NCBI GenBank assembly: GCA_037039925.1
Contig: JAXRKP010000432.1
Coordinates: forward strand, 221,001-285,000
Direction: 5' to 3'
DNA: 64,000 bases
Source: Doris montereyensis
Lineage: Eukaryota; Mollusca; Gastropoda; Nudibranchia; Dorididae
The notes beneath the pieces are model-generated. The model worked only from the letters and a program-made list of their open reading frames with translations. It was not told the origin of the DNA and did no database searches. This document shows, piece after piece, positions 37,401-46,741 of the stretch. A program made the position numbers and the translations under genes. Numbering within the stretch: the stretch's first letter is position 1; each line of letters starts with the position of its first letter.

Positions 37401-40399
37401 GTTAATAATTACATCTTCTAAACTTTCAGCAAATAAAGTATTTATTATATCGATCATGAACTTTGTTATATCACTTCTGATTCACGTTCTTTTCTTCATT
37501 TTTCAGACCCCCTTTTATAAGTTTATATTATAACAAAAAAATGTCTATCTTTCGCTGGTATCAGTCTAAGATATTTTCTCTATGATAGAATTCTTACTAA
37601 CATTTCTGACGAAATGTCAAAATGTTGATGTGTCATCTCGTAAACTGTAATATAAAATCCATGTATTGTATAAAATCCAATAGAAGTTTAAACCAAGAGA
37701 TATTCTGTTAAATAAACCAAAAATGTATTATATGATGCATAGCTGCCAAGCTTAAAAAACCATTGATCCTTTCATTTGAAGTGAGATCTAAATAAACCCC
37801 TATTTATGGTAGAGAAATAATGTGTGTAAATGCTTCCATAACCTGTAAGTTGAGCAGTAAACTCACAAATTTTACGGTAGAATGCTAAGCTATTTTATAT
37901 ATACAACCCGTTCAATCTCCAACCTTCGAATCCTGATATCTGCATGGAGTAAGCCTCGAAGGCCAAGGAATATTCAAAATTGATACGGACTGTGGTAGCT
38001 GCAAATGGATTATTATCAACCTCCTTATGGAACAAATCCGTAAAATATGGTAAGCCTTGGCAGTCATGCAAATATCCAAAGAGCTAAATAGTAGATGAAC
38101 GCGTATCATGTATTACTTGTTAAATGGGAAAAGAAATTGTAATGACTCTTGGCATCGTATTCAAAAGTTTTACCTTGCAGTTCCTCGCCAACGATTACAG
38201 TCTCTTGCAAGATGTCCAACATCATGGCAATGATAGCATCGTTTACTGCGGTCACCAAATCGGCCAAAGCCTTTCATTCTTGGTTTTGCGATGGAAACTC
38301 GTATCTTCTTCCCATTTATTGTTCTGGGGGGGGGGGGGGGGGGGGGAGAAAACATAAAAATCAGGTTGATATTTGTTCACAACTTTGTACAATATAAAAA
38401 TACAGGTTTCCTGGACATTGCATAATGCAGGGTGTCCAGCACAAAACCAACTGAAAATGTCCTACCTCAAAACAAAAAATCCTACCTAGGAAATTTAATA
38501 CTCTCCCAACGCCAGAAACGGAGAACAGCGTAAATATTTCAAATTTCAATGCATTATTATAAATAATTAATTCAAATCATAAGTGAATGACTTTCTAGTG
38601 CATCTCAATGAAATGAAAAGTGATCACACATTTCTTTAAAAGTTTGACTTTGGATTTGGATTAATAATATTTCAGCATTTTCCCACACATTTCTGGAAAA
38701 AAGAATTCTGATAGCTGATAGATCTACCCATATCATTTCACAAAACATGCAAACAGAGCAAATAATGAATTGTTTTTTTTATCTCCTTTCGAAAAATAAA
38801 TCAAACACAAGAGTGATAATATCATTGGCACAAATACTTACAACTCAGTCTACCGAGAAGAAAATGAGGTTTGGAAGGCTTTTTCTATAACTTGATTGAA
38901 CTCGGCCAATTATAAATCTTCCTCTGTTCTACTTTTACCAGAATCTAGATCTAGATCTGAATCTAGTATAGTACATGATTGCCTTCTTCCTGGTTCTACC
39001 CTTTCCCATCCATGTCTACACTGTGGTGGAAAACATTCGTTATCTCCCTTTCTCTTCTGATACTTTACCGTTACATGTCAGACTCAGTCGCCTCTTGTTT
39101 TGCCATCATATGTTTTCACATCCGACTTTCTTCACCCTGTCCCCTTCTCCACTTCTATTCTGCAGTATCAGGTCGTGCGTGCATGATATTATTGATATCC
39201 CTTCGATCATCCAACCTCCTCTATTCTTACTGAACACTTGCATTTGCCTTTCGGTCGTCCGTAAACTTTTGACTCTCCATATATACTCTCTCTCTAGATC
39301 TAATACTAATACACATGTGCGTTTGGTCACATTAAACATACGCAAACCTTCTCTGTCTAGCCATCTTACACACACATGAGTGCGATCGGACTTAAAAATA
39401 TGCACATTGCCCAATATCTCTCTCCCTTGATTTTAACTATACAACAACGTGCGCGATCGGCTTTTTAACACACTCTGCATTCTTAATCTCACCAGAGTAA
39501 AGTTAAATTGAAGAAAGGAGGCTAGGCCGTAGATAGGCATGGTATTGCTATAGGCACTAAAACTAAAGAAAGTATTGAAAGCTTTGTGTCGAAATCCGAT
39601 ACTAATTCCCCGGACAAACTAAGAGGGTTTCGAAATTGTTTAGTTTCAACATGAAAGAATCGCCAGACAGCAAACCATGCATGACCGGAAATGTATGACA
39701 AAATGATCATTCATCGTCCACAATCTTATTCGCATTTTCCTATTTCGCGGTGCCGATAATTGTTCATGTCTACTTCCGATTTCCTGATTTTCTCTCATGT
39801 TCGTCCTCAATATATATCATTTCCCCTGGTATTTTCTTGACCGGGGAACATTTTTTTTCGTTTTAAAGGATTTTCCTGATGCATGTGAACCCTGTTTTTA
39901 CTACTTGAGCCCCGTTGCTTTCCTACAAAAGATATCAATTTCCGATCGTTCCGACCTGAGAATGAAAAATCCGACATATCTCCGACTTTGCTGGACACCC
40001 TGATAATGGCATGGTTTGCACAAATGCATCCTGACTAAATTTCTTCCATATAATATTATTAATGAATATCCATATGTGCATGCCATAATGGCACACCCAG
40101 AACTACAAAACTGGGACAACATTTTTGTGAAATAAGTTGCCCTCTGTGCATTAAAAGAAAAAAATAAGAAAAGGGAGGCGAGAGTGAAAATCAACATTCT
40201 AGCTTTGTTTCCTTTCTCATTGGTAATCGCACTTCAGCACCGTCAAGTGTCCGACGGCAACGGTGATGTCAAACTCGGTCACAGAGGCTTGGGATCAGTG
40301 AGAGAAGAGAGGGTATAACTATCACGGTAGGACAGCCTACATTGCTGTCAGTCTGCCTGAGTCAGCAAAAGAGAGTGAGAGCGAAAGAGAGAGAAAGAA

Positions 40400-40485
<86 letters not shown>

Positions 40486-41018
40486 AGTGAGGTGTGTTTT
40501 TTTTCAGTGAGTCAGGTCAGCAATACATCGCGAACAGTATCGCTTAACTATTTTCAAATTTGATACTGCTTGGCGGTGCTAAAGTTTGACTATGCCAGTA
40601 AGCAAACCTTGCCTTTAGAATTGCTAGGCTAATTATGTCAATGAAATACAATACACCCCTCAGATCAATTCACTACTAGATCTAGATCTGGATCTAGATT
40701 AACTTACTGTCCATCCATTTTCCTCACAGCTTCAGTGGCATCTTCTTTATGCTTGAATACAACAAAGGCAAAGCACGGGGGAATCTTAGCAACCCAGACT
40801 TCTTTCAACGGTCCAAATTTTTCAAAGGCTCTGGTCAGTTCTGACTGTGATGGATCCAAACCTAAGTCAGCGACATGAACACGACATGAATCATTGTCAT
40901 CGTCAGAAGAAGAACTTCTACTTCGGCTGTAGCTGCGTTTTCTTCTCCTTTCACCACCGTCTCGAGAACGACTACGGCTTCGGCTGCCACTGGGTGATCT
41001 ACTGGATGATCTTCCCAT
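31429..41018 (-). CDS. SRSF7/x16-like SR splicing factor (RRM + zinc knuckle + RS)
   Basis: Three exons with matching phases: 41018-40708, 38323-38174 and 31660-31429 (stop TAG), 230 aa as sequenced. Residues 1-45 form an N-terminal RS stretch (MGRSSSRSPSGSRSRSRSRD). Residues 47-115 are an RRM with RNP2 VHVADL and RNP1 PCFAFVVF. Next comes a CCHC zinc knuckle, CYHCHDVGHLARDC. The tail is RS/RD-rich. RRM followed by a knuckle and RS tail is the SRSF7 (9G8)/x16 arrangement; the N-terminal RS stretch is unusual for it. The family binds pre-mRNA in the nucleus, acts in exon definition and couples to export. Intron 1 holds a DNA element and a GA tract. Intron 2 holds mariner and Tc1-like elements. 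The exon 2 acceptor follows a run of 21 C. RS-like sequence continues out of frame to 30596, so the tail may be longer. Confidence 0.88.
31661..32110. other. Intron 2 of the SRSF7-like gene, 3' end
   Basis: Holds the T-rich tract (about 15 T at 31682-31696 on the minus strand) before the ataaag acceptor and a run of C at 31805-31813. Nothing else seen. Confidence 0.6.
32111..33341 (-). mobile_element. mariner element, 1.23 kb, broken transposase
   Basis: Inverted ends: left gagggcggtccggaaagtaa, and right, reversed, gagggcggataggaaagtaa. TA dinucleotides lie just outside (32108-32109, 33347-33348). The minus strand carries mariner transposase in pieces. The N-terminal part (33224-32784) has VEVRGVMRFIKTKRKIPALH and an HTH-like region. 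The C-terminal part (32530-32201) has HPPHSADLASSDFHL, which holds the third catalytic aspartate of the D,D34D triad, then LKRHLGSKKF and DLVEEVQDWL. Frame changes between them make the copy inactive. The length fits the usual 1.3 kb. It sits in intron 2 of the SRSF7-like gene in the same orientation. Confidence 0.93.
33342..33734. other. Intron sequence, nothing seen
   Basis: AT-rich DNA within intron 2 of the SRSF7-like gene. Confidence 0.4.
33735..34215. repeat. 28-bp minisatellite, about 17 copies
   Basis: The unit is attcctttctgaggcctgtg, ctatactc. Most copies are identical, so the expansion is recent. It lies within intron 2 of the SRSF7-like gene. Confidence 0.95.
34225..34480 (-). 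repeat. SINE family A body, minus strand
   Basis: Reverse-orientation blocks ctcccaagctaaagcttgta, cccatttacacctgggtc and gtgttgtgtctttccca match the plus copy at 60243. The tRNA-like head is not clear. Confidence 0.65.
34594..35366 (-). mobile_element. Tc1/mariner-like element, 773 bp, internally deleted
   Basis: Ends: cagggtgattatgaaaa on the left and the reverse of ttatataatcaccctg on the right, flanked by TA on both sides. Similarity extends about 45 bp inward (gtacccagtttca against gtacccaatttca). The minus strand from about 34930 encodes a transposase C terminus: TVCDFFLRRYIKDR, and in the next frame RRPLAVTLADFQGRIAEAVL then PDMPERAWAELH. The N-terminal half is missing. Confidence 0.85.
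35369..38173. other. Remainder of intron 2, no exon recognised
   Basis: AT-rich, with an (at)n run near 37160 and only short unsupported ORFs. Direct joining of exons 2 and 3 is in phase, so no extra constitutive exon is required here. An alternative exon cannot be excluded. Confidence 0.4.
38324..38346 (-). promoter_or_regulatory. 3' splice site with a 21-C homopolymer tract
   Basis: On the minus strand a run of 21 C stands directly before the AG of the exon 2 acceptor of the SRSF7-like gene. It acts as the polypyrimidine tract. Confidence 0.8.
38428..40002. mobile_element. CAGGGTGTC-ended DNA element, copy 2 (1,575 bp)
   Basis: Starts cagggtgtccagca and ends ggacaccctg. ATAATG flanks both sides (38422-38427, 40003-40008). 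It is collinear with 28128-29896 but with deletions. It is non-autonomous and lies in intron 1 of the SRSF7-like gene. Confidence 0.85.
40370..40482. repeat. GA microsatellite
   Basis: An almost pure (ga)n tract of about 95 bp after a gaaa-rich lead, in intron 1 of the SRSF7-like gene. The predicted peptide across it is an artefact. Confidence 0.95.
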
Positions 41019-42334
41019 TATGAATGCAAAGAATATGCCTTTGTCAAAGTTTAGATCTAAGTATTCTAGATCTAAACAAAGATGGTTTGGAGACAAAACT
41101 TCAAATATTATGCTCTAATCAATGCGTGTGCTGCAAACGGTAAGAAGCAAACGTAAGACAACTACTACTTCCGGTCTCTTTGAAACAGCACATTTATCGA
41201 TTGTATTCTCCTCCTGAGTCACTCAAAAATGCACCGAAACAATAATAATATCATAGGCTACGTTATTATCATGTACATCGGTATCTTCATAATTACTGTT
41301 ACATGCAGTATAAAAGCAACTAATTTTCAACGTAGTGCTTTGACAACGGTATATTTTAATCTCACTTGCAGATTCTACTGTGTATTGATTAGTTGAAGGA
41401 TGACAAAATTATGAATAATAATGACAATTATATCCAGTACTAATCTATAAAGATGAAAACTTCACTAAAATAGACAGATGAATAACTTAACATTTCGGGA
41501 TTGACGAAAATGAAGAAAGAGGAGATGAGTATAATCGAGAGGGGGGGGAATTCAAGGAAAATATGTCTTCATTGAAAATAGGTGGCACGGTACAATAACG
41601 TTTCGTGTAATGCGAGAGCGGGTAGAGGTGAAGACAAAATATGATGACACAGAGGATTGTAAAATAAACGCAGGGCACATTACAAAATTACCTAAATACA
41701 CTACAAAGAATAGCAGAGGAATTGGAAAATGGAGTTTTCCATCTAGCGTAATGCCAGATACTAAAAATATACGAATAAGAGTTCAAACAAAATATTTTCA
41801 GAATGGGACAGACATAATCAAAAACTAAAAAGACTAACAGATTGTGGCAAAATCTAGGAGTACGGATAGCGAAACAAACTACAATGAAGAGAACAACTAA
41901 GATCACAATGCAAGAAAGCAAGCGCCATATCAGATTTCATAAGGAAGACGCCTTTACGATTATCAATATGTCAAAGAGAAATATAAATCATTAATAAAAC
42001 TAGTCTTATATTCTGGTAGCTGTGTCTGGAACCCATACCATCAGAATACATACACTAAAGAAAACGCAAAAGAATGATTAATAATTACAACGTACACAGT
42101 TGGAAATAACAAAACCAACATGAATCAGTTACAATTGATACCCGTAGACGAACATAGTCAGAAAATGTACAGCTAGGCAGGCATCGAATGTATTTGTTCA
42201 ACCACCCATAAGCCTTACATACTCAATTTAGTTTTGACAAAATATGGATGGGATCTTAAATCGTGCAACATATCTATTCTGGAAACCTAGCATTTTTAGG
42301 GCCATTGTGCTTTGTTATTTTAGTGTCATCGGAT
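41019..42334. other. 5' flank of the SRSF7-like gene
   Basis: Probable promoter and 5' UTR side of the minus-strand gene (41019-41200). Beyond it is AT-rich DNA with no recognised gene. No TATA element can be singled out. Confidence 0.4.
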
Positions 42335-42480
42335 ATAGGCGGGAAAAGGAGGTCCCGTGTGAAGTTCACAACACTCTGTGCACGTTAAAGATCCCATAGC
42401 TGGTTACAGGGCAGTCTGGGAAGAATTTATATTTTAAATCCTTACCATAGCTGTGGAGGTGGGCAAAATCAAACCAAACA
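42335..42480 (+). repeat. Dispersed repeat (family C)
   Basis: Aligns with 4060-4215: gtgaagttcacaacactctg, ttaaagatccc, gcagtctggg, taaatccttac, gtgggcaaaatcaaacc. Confidence 0.65.
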
Positions 42481-43107
42481 ACATCATAAAAATCTCTAGG
42501 AGCTTAATGCATGTATACATGGATATAAATACAAGGAAATGTTCTCGGGTGATTTTATCGCATACGTTAGAAGCATGTATGGAAATATAGGTCATCACTT
42601 AAGAGGCACGTGAAAATGAAAACGTGTGCCACTCGAAACGGGGTGGTTGCCAAGAGGATGTGATCACACCTGAACCTCCATAATGTAGTAAGGAGGCTTA
42701 GGACCACCCTCTTCACCGCTGCTGTGGGACAGTGGACCGGGTGCAGGAGAGGGTACCTCTAGAGGTAAAAACAATATGGCAAATGGTAGATACGTTTGTT
42801 TATACATAATACATGTATGTAAATAATAATGTCTTCATATGTACCTGGGCGTATTTGTGGAGGTACCAGGGATATGGCAGTAAAAGGCGGACATGTTAGA
42901 AAAAAAAAGTTTCAGGAACATCGAAACGTAGGCCTTCTCATACGATTTTGTTACAAAAAACTCTTCTTTCATAAAAAAAAAAAATGATTAAAGTTTTCTC
43001 AGTTATTAAAATGTTGCTGTGATTTTGCATGATGGTTTCCACATGTTTCCTGAGTGAGGAATATGTAATACTACGTCTAAATGAGATAACGTCGTTTTGT
43101 CATTGAA
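42481..43107. other. Spacer between the two divergent genes
   Basis: No gene seen. 42595-42775 is less AT-rich than its surroundings (ggaccaccctcttcaccgct) but gives no supported ORF. Confidence 0.4.
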
Positions 43108-43640
43108 ATGTAATCTATGCAACACGCCAAACTTTTGATTGAAATGTGGTCTATGCAACACTCCAAACTTTTGATTGAAATGTGGTCTATGCAACACTCT
43201 AAACTTTTGATTGAAATGTGGTCTATGCAACACTCTAAACTTTTGATTGAAATGTGGTCTATGCAACACTCTAAACTTTTGATTGAAATATGACATATGC
43301 AACACTCTAAACTTTTGATTGAAATGTGACATATGCAACACTCCAAACTTTTGATTGAAATGTGACATATGCAACACTCTAAACTTTTGATTAAAATGTG
43401 ACATATGCAACACTCTAAACTTTTGATTGAAATGTGACATATGCAACACTCCAAACTTTTGACTGAAATGTGACATAGGCAACACTCTAAACTTTTTATT
43501 GAAATGTGGTCTTTGTAACACTCCAAACTTTTGATTGAAATGTGACATATGCAACATTCCAAATTTTTGACTGAAATGTGACATATGCAACACTTTAAAC
43601 TTTTGACTGAAATGTGACATATGCAACACTCCAAACTTTT
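43108..43640. repeat. 36-bp minisatellite, about 15 copies
   Basis: The unit is caacactctaaacttttgat, tgaaatgtgacatatg. Because 36 is a multiple of 3, two minus-strand frames stay open for about 200 codons as 12-residue repeats (HISIKSLECCIC). Copies vary between ggtcta and gacata in blocks. Confidence 0.95.
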
Positions 43641-43733
43641 GTTATCGTTGTGTCTCACGGTGGGGCGTAGTTGTAGCCTTGGCATCTAGATCTCGCTCTC
43701 TCTCTCTCTCTATATAAATAATCATGCGTTGGT

Positions 43734-44660
43734 CGATCTTTGTTCGCCAAAGGCTCTGTTAATAGGCCACTAAGAGTATCAATATCGTGTTGTAGGCTTT
43801 AAATGATACCCAGATTGTATTTGTTTGAGAACATGTTGTGCCAAAAGTGACGTTTAATTAATGTAAACTTCATTGTTTCCCGTCTTTGGGAGTATCATTT
43901 TCATTTAGCTATCCTGCCATTTTGAACAGGTTGTACTGGGTAATTATAAAAGTTGGAATAGTACCTTCACGCCTACCTGCGTAACCCCAGAATTGAAAAG
44001 GCTTACTAACATGATCTAATACTCGTATTTGGTACCATTCGGGGTGTAATATGCTTGTATATAGGCATATATAATTATGAGTTGGTAGTTCTTTGTTCGC
44101 CAAAGGCCCTGTTGTCAGGCCACTAAGAGCAACCATATTTTGCCTGTAGGTTTTAAATTATCCCAAGATTGTTTTCATTTAAGAAAGTTTTCTACCAGAA
44201 GTGAGGTTTAGTCATAGAAAATTTCATTGTTTCTCCGTCTCTGATAATAATTTCTATTCACCATAGCCCCCATTTAGAACTTGTTTTATAATTAAAAGCA
44301 TGGAATAGTACCGCCCCCGCCTACTTGCGTAACCTCAGTATCGAATACTGACCTGATCTAATAATCGTACAGGTATCACATAGAGGTGTGACATGCTTGT
44401 ACATATCTATCTATCTATCTCTATATAAAACTGTACATCTCAAACTTTGACCTCTTATAACAAGAAACACTGCACCTACAACCTCCCCATTTCGTATGTA
44501 TATTTTATTATAGCCTTCTTTAAGTTCTTAACGAATACGCTCTAGGTTGGAATAGTACTGTTCATGACTACCTGGCTAAGCTCAGCATCAAATACTGACC
44601 CGATCTCACAATCGTATTTGGTATCACACGGGGAATTAATTGACGTAACACGCTTGTTCT
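43734..44660 (+). repeat. Tandemly duplicated 350-bp dispersed repeat
   Basis: Copy 1 (43734-44085) and copy 2 (44086-44425) share ctttgttcgccaaaggc, ggccactaagagc/t, cattgtttcccgtct and tggaatagtacc. A third partial copy is at 44530-44660. A further copy lies in SRP19 intron 1 near 52370. Confidence 0.8.
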
Positions 44661-44930
44661 ATATAAACGAGAATAACGGTGAACATATTTATTTATTCAT
44701 TTCTCATATATTTTATCTATTCACTTATATATTTATCATTTACTTACAGAAGAACACCTGTTTTAAAATACTCTTGTTGGTCTCTTCTGCAATTTAAATT
44801 AGGGCTTAGAGCTACATAAAAGCCGACTAGGAGGGCAAGTTATGATATATGAGGAGATAATAATCGATCACAAAGTAAATGTAGCTTCGACTCTTTGAGT
44901 CTCACTTTCGAGAAGAGCAAAGGAAACAAC

Positions 44931-45521
44931 ATGGCGGCTGCCGTCAACCAACCGAGCCAGGCACGACCATGGAACCCTAGTTTTAAGCATACTGACCGTG
45001 AGAAAGGTAAATGAGAGGAACCGTTAACGAAATTATGGACAAGGGCATCAGCTTATGTATGGTTTAAGTCGTTGTACGCTGCTTTTTGCTCTCGAAATAG
45101 TCAGCATTCAAATTGTGAAAACACTCACTAGTCTCTCTGACAATCTAAGCTGACCAGCTGTTTTACTAATGATATGAAAATTGCCGTTTGTGTTGGTGTG
45201 TTTTATGCTAAAGTAACCAAACGTGAAAGTCTATGACGCAGAAAAAGATGATGTTGTAACAAATAGCAATATATCTCGTTATCTAGATCTATATATGGCA
45301 GGTTTCACAAAAATGGGACCCAATGATAACTTGAACTCTTCAATTAATCTTTCTCAAAGTCTAATTGATGAATCTTCTTAACATTTGGTCCATGTATAGC
45401 TTTGACATCGGAGAGGGGGGGGAAGTGATGATGGAAGTGGGCACTACGGGGGGAAAAGAACCATTGTCGTCAAAAGTGTTTTCTTTTCAGTGAGGGTTTT
45501 GTTGCTGGTACATCTTTCTCT

Positions 45522-45579
<58 letters not shown>

Positions 45580-46310
45580 TTCTCTCTCTCTTTCTCTCCC
45601 TCCCTCTCTCTCCACCTCTCCCTCCCTCTCTCTCTATTGGCAAATATCGGCCTATACGTATCGCATCCTCACTCGTTATGGCAGGTTTCACAAAATGGTC
45701 CATCCCCATTTCCCTCTTTTGTCAAAATGTACATGTTATATTTTTTACAAGTGTTATATACCATGTTAAAGCTTAGAACATGAGGATTCCAGATATATGA
45801 CTTTAAGAGATAGCAAAGGACTGTGGAGCAAGTAAATTAGCTTTTAAAAGTCATGTTTTTCAGTCAAGGGGCATAACTGTGAAAATTCTAGGTCCAACGC
45901 CAGTACCTAATGTTACGTGAACTGCTCGCGTCCGTCGACCGAGGTTTCCCTGGCGTTTATTTAGTGACGTAACGCTTGGGCATCTGGTTTGGAGAGTTCC
46001 CTGACTTTTCCCTAGTTCTCAATAAGATGTGAAGTCTGTGTTTGTGTTTCCCGACACCTCGGACGTGGAGTCGACGGCCGGTGCCTTACCGTTGATCAGA
46101 TGACTCGTGCGATCCGGATCGTGTGGATGATGAAAACCAATGCCTTTTGTCCCGTTTTTGTAAAATTCTGTGATTGTACGCCTTTATACTATCCTTATTA
46201 CGTGTTACGGGTTTATCGTGTGTACCATTCTGCTCAAACTGGTACGGTAAACTTCACGACTTATAATTTTAACGAGTGAGGATGCGATACGTATAGGCCG
46301 ATATTTGCCA

Positions 46311-46379
<69 letters not shown>

Positions 46380-46666
46380 CCAGCAACAAAACCCTCGCCG
46401 AAAAGAAAGCGCTTTGACGACAATTATTGTTCCTTTCTCCCCGTACGAGCCCCCCCCCCCCCCCGTCCCATCATCACTTCTCCGCTACTCCCGTCATCAC
46501 TCACCCCCCCCCCCTCTCTAACTATCTATAGTCACATAGAGCGCCCCACTAGACTAGCACAAACTTGTCTTTATCGATCGATAATTGCTTCGCGGAATAC
46601 GGGACGGGATGGGAGCGGTGGCTGGCAAATCTTGAACTCTACTTGAACCTGTGCTATTAGTATTAT

Positions 46667-46741
<75 letters not shown>

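Noticed and set aside
43006..43685. Two overlapping minus-strand ORFs of over 200 aa
   Set aside because: Both follow the 36-bp tandem unit. The open frames come from a period divisible by 3.
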